Notes: a model not told the origin generated them from the sequence alone. Counted from the first letter of the stretch, positions 45,835 through 56,759 are shown. The stretch: DNA of 64,000 nt from Orychophragmus violaceus (GCA_030180135.1 CM058231.1:49982235-50046234), one strand, 5' to 3'. Program-made: numbers and translations.

Positions 45835-45950
45835 AGAGTATAACTTAGTATTTCCAGTATTACACCATACTAAGAACATAGTATTACTTAGTATTTCCAG
45901 TATTACGCCATGCTAAGAACATAATATTACCTAGTATTTCCAGTTATACA
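45835..45950 (-). promoter_or_regulatory. YAGTATTAY-rich intron of the vanC-like gene
   Basis: Three exact YAGTATTAY sites and several variants in the intron between exons 3 and 4. Confidence 0.55.
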
Positions 45951-46734
45951 CAAATCAAATAAAATTGTTTCACTAACCTCTAATGGAAGATAGAATCCGG
46001 GAATCGGCCATTGCCCTCCCTCTTTCACAACCCCTCCAAAATGCTCTACTATGTGCTTGATCTGACTAAGCATATAATCAAAAGACAGTCTCCCCCAAGG
46101 GAATGTCTTACAGAGCTTGAGATCATCCACTGCTCTTAGAAGGAATGGACTCACAGGGGTTGCTTTTTTACCACTACACTTGGTCTGCGTTATGAGAACG
46201 CTGCACAAGAACAACAGGACCAACATCTTCAGCCTATCCCGACCTGCTTCCTCCATCTCATCTAGCTTCGCTTTGACGTCTTCGAATCTAACAACACCTT
46301 TACCAAAATACTTAGTCACAAACTTCGTACCACCAAGCTTCTTATAATACGGTGGGTAGTTCCTGCAGTCTAGACCGGAGATGAGGGCGTGTTCTGTCAG
46401 ACCGTATCGGATGGGGACACCATTAACAGCAAACCATGCTTCCCATTTCCTCTCAATTTTTGTCGTACGTATAATAAGCATCCACATGCCCTGAACTTTG
46501 TGGTTTTTGTCCAAAGGCATGTGGAAAAGGTGTTTAAACTGAGGATTCTGCTCAAACCATTTCCTCTCCTTCTCACTGGCCGGAGGATCCAAATTCTTAA
46601 GCGTAGTCAAAAACTCATCCATAAAGCATCTAGTCCCGACCTTGAATCTCTTCCTATACTCGCTTGGAGGAAAGTACATATCCATCGGTCGTAGCGCTTC
46701 TGTTTCCCCTAGATTCTAAGATAAACCCTGAAAA

Positions 46735-46900
46735 AAGAACCGAATATTACTTAGTATAACCCAGTATTCTGAAAGTATTACTTAGTATCACCAGTATTTC
46801 AAAAGTATTACTTAGTATTACCAGTATTTCTAGTAGTTTTACTTGGTAATACCAGTATTACTAATAGTGCTACCTAGTACTACCAATATTACATACAAAA
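46735..46900 (-). promoter_or_regulatory. AGTATTAC-rich intron of the vanC-like gene
   Basis: Two exact YAGTATTAY sites plus many one-mismatch copies between exons 2 and 3. Confidence 0.55.
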
Positions 46901-47539
46901 CTACATTCGAACCTCATCTTCTCGAGCTTCTTCAGGATGTTGAGACGATATCTCATGATGTTGATCTGTCGTTTTCTCTGAATCCTACAACAAAAAAACA
47001 GTTGAGGTCATGATACCCAACTAAATAATTATAGTTTTACATAAATATTTCTATCAATATTACATATTTAATCATCCTAATTTTACCTCGGAGGTTTCCA
47101 AAGTGCGGCTATGTGCTTCTTCCGATTCCTCCTCATCTCCTTGATCTTCATCTTCTTGATCTTCATCTTCTTGATCTTTATCTTCTAGTTCTTCATCTTC
47201 TTGTTCTTTTTCGTTTTCTTCTTCTTTGTCTTCTTCTACCTAATCCGCAACTGCCAGAGATGTTTCATTTCCTTTTACTCCGCCTTCACTTTCACTTTGA
47301 TCTCCCCGATCCTCGCTTCTGTCAAGATCATCAACTGTCTTCTGTGTTGGATCTTCTTCACGAGGAGATGCATATTTAATCGTTATCTTCTTCCCTCGAG
47401 CTATAGTAGTTTTCGTCCTCTTCTTTGAAGACTCTCCCTTATTACCATTATCTCTCTTCCTCTTCTTCTTTGAAATCTTTGAAGAAACGGATTCCGAATT
47501 CTTGTTCTTCTTTGTCCCTCGCCTTGTTGTAACCACCAT

Positions 47540-48212
47540 CTCGGATCGTCAGTAACTGAGAGAGACAACAAAGAGAGAGGGTTACAATCCAAACTACAAA
47601 GACCGAGACTCCTACAAACAAACGGTACAAACATCTCATCATCTCATCTCATCATGCATAAAGATTTCTTAACCTAATCCAAGCAAAATCGTTTCTTTCC
47701 TCGGGAAATCTAAAATGGAAACACTATCTAAGAGAATTCCACTATCTACAAACATCATCTCATCATCTCGGCTTAAAGCTTTCAATTCATGATCGCATAC
47801 CTTTAACGGCGTTTCACGATGGAGAGACGATGGAGGTGCTCGGAAATCGAGATCGAACGGTGTCGCGATGCAAGATTTCGTCGGAGTTAGGTGCGAATTC
47901 GGACCAATTTTGGTCGGAGTCTCGTCGTCGGAGGAGTTAGGGTTTTTAAATTTTAGATTTTATCAATTTTGTCGCGATTTGATAATTAAAAAGGGAGAGG
48001 ATCCGATAGAGTCGGATATCGGGCCAGGATTCTCTAGGTCGGGTTGGTTTTCAATGTAATTTGGATAAAAATGAGTGGGTAAAATCGTAACTTGCTCATA
48101 TTCCGAATTAAAAAAAGAAGAAGAAATGTTCTAATAAATCAAGGGGGTATTTGAGATTTTAAGTTGAGATATAGGGGCACACGAGCTCTTGTCTCTTTTA
48201 TTACCGAGGCTC
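47540..48212 (-). other. vanC-like promoter side and right end of the VANDAL element
   Basis: Includes the 5' region of the vanC-like gene. A short plus-strand open frame (47868-48059) has no recognisable domain. Ends near the approximate right edge of the element. Confidence 0.4.
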
Positions 48213-48923
48213 TAGTGTTCGAATTTTACAGATGAAATATGAAGTATTAAATAGGTATATATAGTTAACTCGCGTAAATGCTAGAAATATAAAAGGATAA
48301 AAAACTAGTAGAATATTTGATTTCGTTTCCAAGATATATAATCATGTTGTAACTCGTTTTGAACACTGGAATTGTTATATTTGACAACGTCAATCACTTG
48401 GTTTATTATAAATGGTATGTGCAGAGACCATCAAATATAATAAATAGATGAAATTTTGTTCCTTTGCACCTAGGAGAGTTTTATGATCTGGATTCTTCTT
48501 ATCTACTCCATGTAGATGTTTTTCTTTGCATCAAGTAAAGTCTCTAGTTCTATTTTATCTTCTTGTTCTGTCTTACACTGAATCTCTATTTTGTATATTG
48601 TGATTGGAACTATTTTTTTTTGTAATTTGAGTTAGATGTGAAGTGAAACTTATAGTAATTTGCTTATAAATCAATTTATAACATATTTCCTTACAAAATT
48701 TGAATAAAGTCTAAGTATTAAACTATTAATGTTATTATTTGTATGTTTCATGAATTTTGGATATTAAAGTATACTAGAGTTATACAAAATTATAAAATTA
48801 CATATTTAATAAAATAAAAATAGTCCGAAAATTCCGCCTCGTCTAATTTCTGGTCAATTTTCTCGTTAGGCGCTAGGCCCAGTCCAACCACCCGACTAGC
48901 GTCTAGCATTTTTTCGAGCACTG

Positions 48924-49119
48924 GTTCTATATGCATTTTTTTCTAGTTCCAGCTCTCAGATCTCGAATCATTAGAAACTAATCGTCTCAACGTATACCTA
49001 GACTTTGTGCTGTAAATTTCTCTCAATGTGTACAGTCCTTGTGGTAGCCAAAATTTTTATTTTCTAAATGGTAAAAACTTATAGAAATATTTTTTCACAA
49101 ATTTTTGTTCCTATATATA
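48924..49119. other. Target duplication copy 3 and short non-coding stretch
   Basis: GTTCTATA (48924-48931) closes element H2. The following sequence to 49119 has no feature I recognise. Confidence 0.5.
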
Positions 49120-49136
49120 TACCTAGGAATTTCACT

Positions 49137-50719
49137 TTTTGTCACAAAAGTTCATTCATAACTAAACGATTACAAATGCAAGGAGCACAGTCGGACATAC
49201 CCGGTGTGTGAGTTCAATACCAAAGTTAAAGGAGTTACAAAAAGATAGAGATAGATATCCAATCTGAACAAAGATTGAGAAGTCATCACAAGAACTATCG
49301 AGAAGACGACGTTCCAAGAAAAGTCTAGAGGAGAAGAGTCTCACTCCGAAACATTTATATGACTTTACGGGAATCACCAATACTTGTGATTTTGGAAGAA
49401 CATTTCTAACCTCAGGTCTTACCATGATGAAATCTGTTGCATCTTTCAGTCCCAAAAAGACTTCCACACTAGAATGCAGAGCGGTTAGAAATATAATCAT
49501 CTTCATCGGGAATAAATCCAGAGGAAGGTCATCTCTCAAAGAGAGGAAATTTGATAGAAAAAGTCTCTTTTCCGAAGAAAAGGAGGTGGGAATAGATCTC
49601 TCCTGGCCCTAGCAGGAGGAAGTTTGGCTAGATTTATCACTCAAGGATAAAGTTAAAGGACTAACAAGAACTGAATTTAGGACCCAATAAACCGTCTTCG
49701 ACAAGGGAATAGCAAATAGAGCAGGATTCATCAACACCATGATCAAAGTAGCAGCAAACAAACCTTGAGACACGTTATCCTCGACGGCTCGAAGTTTCCA
49801 AAACTGATGCTTTGATGGATGTAAAACAAAACCCAGCTTCATAAAGCTGGATATAACAAGCACATACATAGATTTCAGATCTGGGACCAATGACACAAAA
49901 CTCCCACGAATATGAGAGATCGGAGCAGACGACATAACGAGTTTCTCAGGAGGCTGCATTCCTCTGATATGGACCTTAACAAGAGGTCTTTTACCGAATT
50001 GGGACATGATTTCGGATGATGGGAGCGAGCTCTGAACAGTCTGAGCAGGGGCTGGCATCAGAGCAGAATATGAAAACCAAGAGGAGGATGGGCTCAGAGC
50101 AGGAGATGAAGTCCGAGAGAGAGCTGAGTACAGAGCATGAGATGAAACCGGACTAGATGGTAGGGTCGGGAGATTAACCTTTGGAGCAGAGAATGAGACC
50201 AGAGGTTGAGGTGATAAGACTAGATCCAAAGGTATGTGAGATCCATAGACGTCTGGAGGGTCAGGGGTCCGGTGGAGCAGGTGGGTTCACGGCGCAATTT
50301 AACATTGGAGGAATATCCGGCGGCTCAGGTGGTGGATCTGGCTGCTCCGACAGCTGGAGAGACTCCAGCGAGTCTGACGAAAACTGAGTTAAGAGCTTTG
50401 AGGGGAGGCTCAAGGCGGAGTCTGACAACATGCTAATCTTAGGATCTATGGCTTTGGAAGAACGACGATGACGCACCGGCGGTAAGGTTGGTGATGGCGG
50501 AGGTGGTGAATATGAGCATCGCAGTCTTCAGGAGGACAAGAAATCTTCACGGTGAGATAGATCTTCGGGAAATCCCTGGAGCAGAAAAGCAGCATGGCGT
50601 CTCAGGCGGAGAGAGCTCGAATCTGTGTGTCCATGGCGGTTCGGAGTGGTGGTGGCGGCTCCTCAAATGTTGTGCCCGAAAGCGTTTGTCCTAGGGCGAA
50701 CTCTACAAATAAATTAGTT
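49137..50719 (-). mobile_element. Short LINE with ORF1 only
   Basis: Flanked by a 17-bp target duplication TACCTAGGAATTTCACT (49120-49136 and 50720-50736). A T run at its left is the 3' poly(A) of a minus-strand LINE. The 5' part codes a proline-rich ORF1-like protein (PPPEPPDIPP, then DLVLSPQPLVSFSAP, VKVHIRGMQPPEK). No endonuclease or reverse transcriptase is present, so the middle and 3' ORF2 are missing although both ends remain. LINE copies are usually 5' truncated; this one is internally reduced. Confidence 0.75.
49162..50480 (-). pseudogene. LINE ORF1-like protein, degenerate
   Basis: Pieces on the minus strand: 50476-50261 (PSKLLTQFSSDSLESL, proline-rich end), 50229-49609 (Ser/Pro-rich, then FGKRPLVKVHIRGM...), and 49539-49162. 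The Ser/Pro-rich opening is typical of plant LINE ORF1 proteins, which bind the element's RNA. Frames change between pieces. Confidence 0.5.
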
Positions 50720-50736
50720 TACCTAGGAATTTCACT

Positions 50737-51025
50737 ACTTCCACAACTTTCCTGAGTAAACTATACGGACACAATTAAAATCGGCTGTGGTTGTTGATCT
50801 CTATCCATAAAGCCTGGTCAGTCTCTCTAGGAGCGTCTTGAGTGTGACCAAGAAGGACGAAACAATCTCTTAGAACACTTAAATGGGATTTCAATGTCGA
50901 ATTCTCTTCTCCTCTTCCTCTTGATCCTTCTCCGATCACCCATCACCGGTCTTCACATCCTCCTCGTCTTTCTTCACTCTCTCTTATAACTTAAGGGAAC
51001 GGATCTTGACATCTATCTCATCGTG
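50737..51025 (+). promoter_or_regulatory. CBSX6 proximal promoter and 5' UTR
   Basis: Only about 290 bp separate the LINE from the CBSX6 start codon. The segment is pyrimidine-rich near 50920-50990 (typical of plant 5' UTRs). No clear TATA box is seen. Confidence 0.5.
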
Positions 51026-54000
51026 ATGGCGTCGGTTTTCTTGTATCACGTGGTCGGAGATCTAACGGTGGGGAAGCCAGAGATGGTTGAGTTCTACGAG
51101 ACTGAGACCGTGGAATCTGCGATTCGAGCGATCGGAGAGTCGACGGAGTGTGGGATTCCGGTTTGGAGGAAGAGATCGACGCCATCGATTCCTGGGTTCG
51201 TGGAGAACAGCGAGATGAGGCAACAGAGATTCGTGGGGATTTTGAATTCTCTTGATATTGTTGCTTTCTTGGCTAAGAACGAGTGTCTGCAAGAAGAAAA
51301 AGCCATGAAGATTCCCGTCTCTCAAGTTATAAGCCCTAACAATACTCTCCTCAAACAAGTTGATCCTGGCACAAGGTTAGTTCAAGCTCAATTTTATGTC
51401 ACAAAGCTCCCGAATTTGAGTCTCTTCCATGTGTGCCCGACGCTAGTTCGATTCTGCTTAAAGCTCAATTTATGTCAGTTTATGTTTCTTGAGTGATTCT
51501 CTTGAATATGTAGGATCTTAACTCTACTAAAATTGTCACATTTCAAACTCAACTTTCATGTCACAAAACTGGCCAATTGAGTTCATGTTTATTGAATGAT
51601 ATGTGATTCGTAAGTCTACTGTTTTGCTTATTTACCGTGAATCATCCAAAGTTGGCCACTTCAATTTGGTGTGTTCGAGACTATTTCAATTTTAGTTGCA
51701 TATCTTAAGTAAAATGGTAAGACATTATGATCTTTAATTCCTAAATTCTACTGTTTTGAGCGTGGATCTAGTTGAATCCAAAGTTGGTCCCTTGTTTCAA
51801 CTTGAAAACTAATTAAGATCCTGTGTTTCATGTAGTGATAATTGACTGCATCTTTTAACATGGTTGGATCTTAGCAGAGAAACTCTATCATATAGGCCAT
51901 GTGCTTAGATACCCACTTTTTTAAAATCTGATTTTATTGTAATATGGTACAAGAAAGTGGGACCTCTTTATCTACTTATTTTATTGATTGATTAGATTAA
52001 ATAGTAAGGAACATGGCCTCGTGCCTCAAATTACCAACCTTTGGTAAGCAAAATGAAGTATACGATGTTTTGTTTCAAACATCTTGAAAAACACAACTAC
52101 TAAAGAGAGAATAGTTTAAAATGCTCGAATCATCGCTGACTTCAACGTCTCTTATCTTGCATAGACCTTACTCGGTGCTTATTTTATGTCTGCCATCTTT
52201 GTTATTTGAAATGATATTTTATGTCATCAACTAGTAGAAGAATAGGAAAGACATGACTAAAAATGGATTTTTCTTTTAGATTTTGTGATGTGAAGTATTT
52301 TTAGTTTTTACTATATAAAATGATTATTTTGTTTGTGTCTCTTACAAAAAAAATTTCTACCTATCCTTCTCTCCATAGCCTTAACGAGTCATCTAATTAG
52401 ATATAATATAAGCCATGAACCCCTATGAGTAAATCAATTTTGACTTTTTCTTTCATTTGTTTCCTTTAAGCTTTTAACTGCTGCAATCTGGAAAGCTATT
52501 TGGAATATCTTTGGGAACATGGATTGTATAAGGCTAAATGAAATTGCATATTTGTTACTAATTGCCATGTTTCTCTGAGAATGTTAAGTGTCTTAGGAGA
52601 AGGAATTGTAAAAGCTGGAAATGCATATCAATTGTTTCAGACACTGTGGAAAGTCATCCACATTTGTACTTCAGATTTACCTTGTTAAAATATCTTTCTT
52701 TCCAGTTGAAAGGATCAGAAAAATTGATATGACATCTGTATGTTACCCATTTGTTTGACCTTTTATAAGTAGACTAACAGTGAATAGTTCTGTAAACCTA
52801 TGAATAGCTGTTTAGAAGTTTGTTTATTATATACAAGATATAGTGTTTCCTGTCTACATGCATCCTTTCTTGTGCGTATTGACCAGGTGGGATCTGCCAC
52901 GTTTACTTGAGCATGCAGAAACTTTTGAGTTGGCTCATATTGCCCTCTTATCTCAGACACCCTATCATATAGAATATGATATTTCCCTAAAGCTCCTCCT
53001 TTGCACTCTAGAATAAGATGCTTACTTCTGTTGGCGCTCATATTCCGAAAAAATTTAGGTTCTTCTAGCGCAGTAAACTTTATGTGTGTTGATGGAAATA
53101 CCTTCCTTGCTTGATATAATTTTGAGTTGTATAATTAAATGTTTGGTATGATTATCAGTGTTTGTTATGATGATAATCTTATTGTATTCATTGTAATGCA
53201 AGGTTGATAGATGCTTTGGAGATGATGAAACAAGGAGTGAGAAGACTTCTGGTTCCAAAAAGTGTTGTTTGGAGAGGTATGAGCAAGAGATTCTCTATTC
53301 TTTACAACGGAAAATGGCTGAAAAACAGTGAAAACTCTAGCAGTAGCAGTGGTCTCTCCGCTGACTCCAACAGGCCTGCTACTTCCAAGGCTTCAAGCCG
53401 GGACAAGTTTTGCTGTCTCTCAAGGGAAGACGTGATCCGCTTCCTTATAGGTGTACTTGGAGCATTAGCTCCTTTGCCACTCACATCAATCTCTTCTCTA
53501 GGAATCATCAATGTAAACTATAACTTTATTGAAGCCTCTTTTCCAGCCATTGAAGCCACTCGAAGACCACCATGTGACCCTAGTGCGATTGCCGTGTTGG
53601 AACAAACCGAAACCGAAAAACAATTCAAGATAATAGGAGAAATCTCAGCTTCAAAGCTCTGGAAATGTGATTATCTGGCTGCAGCTTGGGCTCTAGCTAA
53701 TCTATATGCAGGACAGTTTGTGATGGGAGTTGAGGATAATATGTCATCAAAATCATTCAGCGACTTCCTCCAAACTTCATTTGTCGGAGGAGAGCAGAAC
53801 GGAACAGCGACAACAAAGGCCAAGAAATTCAGTAGCAGGAGCATCGGTTTCAATCCAACAAGCCCGACAAGGTTGACCATCGGTAGGAGCATGTATAGGG
53901 GAAGAAGTGCTCCCTTAACTTGCAAAACATCGAGCTCATTAGCTGCGGTTATGGCGCAGATGCTATCTCATAGAGCCACACATGTTTGGGTTACAGAGGC

Positions 54001-54133
54001 TGATTCTGACGATGATCTTCTTGTTGGAGTTGTGGGCTATGGAGAGATCTTAGCTGCTGTTACTAAACAGCCTTCTGCTTTTGTTCCTTCAAATCGGTCA
54101 AATGAAGGTTTTGGTAACGAAAATCAAAGCTAA
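51026..54133 (+). CDS. CBS domain-containing protein CBSX6
   Basis: Two exons, 51026-51375 and 53203-54133, join across a 1.83-kb GT..AG intron within an Arg codon to give 426 residues, close to the Arabidopsis protein. N-terminus MASVFLYHVVGDLTVGKPEM, then VESAIRAIGEST, FVGILNSLDIVAFL, LIDALEMMKQGVRRLLVP, LSREDVIRFLIGVLGALAP and a C-terminal half with VMAQMLSHRATHVWV and VGVVGYGEIL. CBS motifs come in pairs that bind adenosine nucleotides and regulate partner proteins; the CBSX6 role is not well defined. Frame, splice sites and stop are intact. It is the only intact host gene in the window. Start: ATG at 51026 gives the family's MASVF. Confidence 0.95.
51376..53202 (+). other. CBSX6 intron
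   Basis: GTTAGT donor and ATGCAAG acceptor. AT-rich. A 42-codon open stretch on the plus strand near 52888-53016 (RWDLPRLLEHAETFELAHI...) preceded by an AG looks protein-like and could be a captured fragment or chance; not called a gene. Confidence 0.85.
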
Positions 54134-55028
54134 GACTACACAAATCAAAAGGATTACAATTTGGGTGTTTATCAAATTGTGTACAATTGAATTTAGTTTC
54201 AGAGCTCAAAATAAGCAAAATAAACGAGCTATATATTTCTCATTCATTACTGTGTGAACTGTTGTTGATATTTTAGTGTATACAGCATATGTTGCATATC
54301 TATGAACATATTTGTTAAAGATAATACAAGATGTATATTGTGGTTAAAGAAAGTAATGTATGGGAATGGGGGTCGACTCTGTTTTGACACATCAAGAGAA
54401 ACAGAGAGGTTCATGAAGTTAGCTGCAGATATTAATTAAATACACCACCGAATCTCTTTAATAATTCCCACAAGTTGACCAAACAAATAAATGATTGATA
54501 CCATCTATATATTATATATAAAAATATGTGATCCCTTTTTTTTCCAAAGAATATGTGATCATATTACCAGGTGATCTTTCAATTGGAATTCTGTATCAAA
54601 CATCTAACTAAAAAAACAGTTTTTTTTCTAATACGAGATGATGGTACAGACGTACAGTTAGCAACGGTAAAAATTACAGGTAAGATATGGCGGTACGACA
54701 AAAAATGGTACCATATTTTCATACACCATCTCGTTCCCATCTCAGTGAAGCAGAGGCGGAGACATGTAAAGGGCAAAGGGGTCAGCTGACCCTGTAGATT
54801 TTAATTTATCATGAGTGTTTTCTAACCAATGTTGATCCCTATATATTCAAACCCTACTTTCTCTAATAGAAAATATGTATTTTAATTTAGTCCAAATCCA
54901 TGTAAGTAATTTTTTTAAACCATTAATATTATAAATCTTGCGATTTCCGAGACTCAAATCCAAGATCTACTAATATAGAAGGTATGACCAATAGATCATG
55001 GTTGTTTCCACTTCCATATAAGTAAATT
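54134..55028 (+). other. CBSX6 3' side and intergenic DNA
   Basis: 3' UTR with AT-rich polyadenylation-like sequence to about 54350. Beyond it no gene. The part around 54740-54800 (gaggcggagacatg...ggggtcagctgaccctg) looks like a repeat relic, class unknown. Confidence 0.5.
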
Positions 55029-56122
55029 TTTTTTTTTTTTGACGTCAAAGTGAAATTTTATTATGCTCGGCTTTGTAGGTTAACATTAAAAGCTAACCAA
55101 ACCGGCTCTTCAACAGAAACATAGGTGAAAGGTTTATCTCGTGCTCTTGTGCCTTTAGCAAGACGATCAGCACGGACGTTTAGAGTTCTAGCTATAAAAG
55201 TTACATCAAAAGTAGTAAACTTGTTCCTCAAGTACTCAAATTCATCAATCTCTAAAGCCAAGGAGGGCCACACTTCACCTTTGTTGATTGTCTTTACCAG
55301 TCTTTCACAGTCCGTTTCGAATCGGATTTCCACCATATTTCGTTTACTGAGCTCCTCCATTGCCCAGCAAAGTGCTGCAAGTTCTGCATGGAAGGCTGTC
55401 GGATATCCCCTTTGACAATGCAGTCCGATTAAGTGCGGAGTCGTCTGATCCATAAGAATGAATCCAAGTCCCGCATTATTCTCTTTATTCGTCCAGGATG
55501 CGTCCGTGCGACAGCATAAAACATGGCTTTCTTGATACGGAGGGCCCTGGTTAGTCGGGCTCGTACAATGGGCAATCTCCATCTCAGCCTCTGCTGTCGG
55601 CTGAATCTGGGCGAGTTTCCAGTCTCTTGCCTCATTCACTGCTCGACTTAGCGTCCTCTCCGGAGATTCATCCGTGCCGCAAAAGAGTTTTGTGTTACGT
55701 GATTTCCAGATATACCAACCTATCCATGGGAAGACCTCGATCGCATTATCTGATGCTCCTAGTTATTTTGCTCGCCATAGAAGATGGTCTAAATTTTGAT
55801 GCACAGAGCTACTCGGGAATCTCCCCGGATAAGATGGAATAGGTGAGAGAGCCCAACATTGCAAATCTGGGGGGCAATCGAATAAGATGTGGTTTATGGT
55901 TTCCTCATTTGCACCACACCGTTGATCCTACGATATGTGCCGCAATGACGATCAGCTAGCTTAGATGCGGCTGGTAAGAACCCAGAGATGGCCTGCCAGA
56001 GGAAGTGCTTAATTTTCCTCGGTGTCTTGAGTTTCCAGACTTGTTTTTTCAACCCTGTCGTTCTCGGTTCCAGCATTTGTTGTGGCCTTGTTGATAATCT
56101 TTGCTCTCTAGCAACAAAGTAG
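55029..56122 (-). pseudogene. LINE ORF2 C-terminal part: zf-RVT and RNase H
   Basis: A T run at 55027-55040 is the poly(A) end of a minus-strand LINE. RNase H reads VLCCRTDASWTNKENNAGLGF near 55520, AFHAELAALCWAMEEL near 55390, VKTINKGEVWPSLALEIDEF near 55300 and FIARTLNVRADRLAK near 55190; the DASW, E and D residues and the AD.LAK end are kept. Upstream, in other frames, lies the zf-RVT segment (KTPRKIKHFLWQAISGFLPAASKL near 56020; DRHCG). The frame is intact over RNase H (55639-55061) but shifted between 55640 and 55930. It continues after element K at 63523. Confidence 0.85.
56118..56122. repeat. Target duplication of element K, left copy (AGTAG)
   Basis: AGTAG is repeated at 63523-63527, directly outside the right LTR. 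Confidence 0.9.
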
Positions 56123-56758
56123 TGTTGGAATTGTGTCCAGTAATCTCGGTACTGTCTCTAGAAAGTAAGAGTATGTCAATGATCAGACATAAGTCATATA
56201 ATGCTGGGGGTCATGATGGCTTGCTAGAGTCCGCTCATGATCTATAAGTCTTGGACTTATTGCCTTTATTATATGATCCCATATGGGTCACACGCCTAAG
56301 CTAACAGGAAAATGTGTTGGAACGGCTTAGCAGAAGTACGACAAAAGTGCCATGCATTTGTCGTACTAAGAGAGAAAGATTAATGGGTCTGATTAAATGG
56401 GATTTAATCAGATTGGTGTTTTGGGCCCATAAGCCCAAAAGGGAAAGAGAAGGCTTTTAATAAACTAAAAGCCAAATCTCTTTCTCCTAACCCTAGCCCC
56501 TGCGCCGAAAATCCTCTCTCCCTGCGCCTCCCACCAGCTCGGTCTAGCAGCCGTTTTCTGTGATCGCGTGTGTGAACCTTTGGAGGTTTCATCCCTCGGT
56601 GTATCTCTCTGATCTCTGACCTGTTCTATTCCTTCCGCTGCAACAAACAAGTAAAAGGTGAGATCATCTAATGTTTCTAAACAAGAGAACCTAGATCTGT
56701 ATGTTTAGGTTGATATGAATCTGTGAATTACATCAGGATCAACTAAACAGTTCCTACA
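56123..56758 (+). repeat. Element K, left (5') LTR
   Basis: TGTTGGAATTGTGTCC to CAGTTCCTACA. Contains the element's promoter side; near-identical to the right LTR. Confidence 0.95.
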
Positions 56759-56759
56759 G

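Larger units (their letters stand above)
45178..47539 (-). pseudogene. vanC-like DUF1985 protein of the VANDAL element
   Basis: Five exons on the minus strand, all phase 0: 47539-47087, 46984-46913, 46715-45978, 45814-45653, 45576-45178, together 608 codons. N-terminus MVVTTRRGTKKNK is very basic with nuclear-localisation-like KKKRKR, followed by an acidic run. Exon 3 is a DUF1985 domain (MYFPPSEYRKRF, AWFAVNGVPIRYGLTEHALI, SGLDC). The C-terminus ends in a predicted coiled coil (IEEQMKAV, LTSVEASVKELKEK). A TAG at 47242-47240 interrupts the acidic run; otherwise all splice sites and frames are good. As I recall, VANC proteins of VANDAL elements bind a short motif in their own non-coding DNA and cause loss of DNA methylation. 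Start chosen as the first ATG before the basic segment. Confidence 0.7.
40186..48212 (+). mobile_element. VANDAL-type MULE with three genes
   Basis: Contains a MULE transposase gene (plus), a small GRF-zinc-finger gene (plus) and a DUF1985 gene (minus, convergent). Such a gene trio and the absence of long terminal inverted repeats fit VANDAL elements. The ends are approximate: short inverse similarity is seen between the sequence inward of 40186 (GCCTTTTATTACG...TATGCCC) and inward of 48212 (GCCTCGGTAATAAAA...TGTGCCCC), and imperfect flanking copies (tagtttcaa / tagtgttcgaa) could be an eroded target duplication. The motif YAGTATTAY and close variants is dispersed through its introns and spacers. 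Confidence 0.75.
39801..48923. mobile_element. hAT-like element H2, carrying a VANDAL insertion
   Basis: Starts CAGTGTTCAAAAACGCGGGC and ends in the inverse of CAGTGCTCGAAAAAATGC; flanked by GTTCTATA at 39793-39800 and 48924-48931. The hAT-like parts are about 39801-40185 and 48213-48923 and resemble H1. They are separated by an unrelated MULE of about 8 kb. No hAT transposase is visible, so it is a non-autonomous member, about 1.1 kb before the insertion. Confidence 0.75.

Noticed and set aside
47113..47428. Leu/Phe-rich plus-strand open frames that look like membrane proteins
   Set aside because: They are the antisense of the acidic Glu/Asp run of the vanC-like gene.
54571..54789. 72-codon plus-strand open frame after CBSX6
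   Set aside because: No recognised domain; the region looks like an old repeat.
56404..56650. Minus-strand open frames repeated at 63168-63356
   Set aside because: They are in both LTRs of element K, antisense to transcription.
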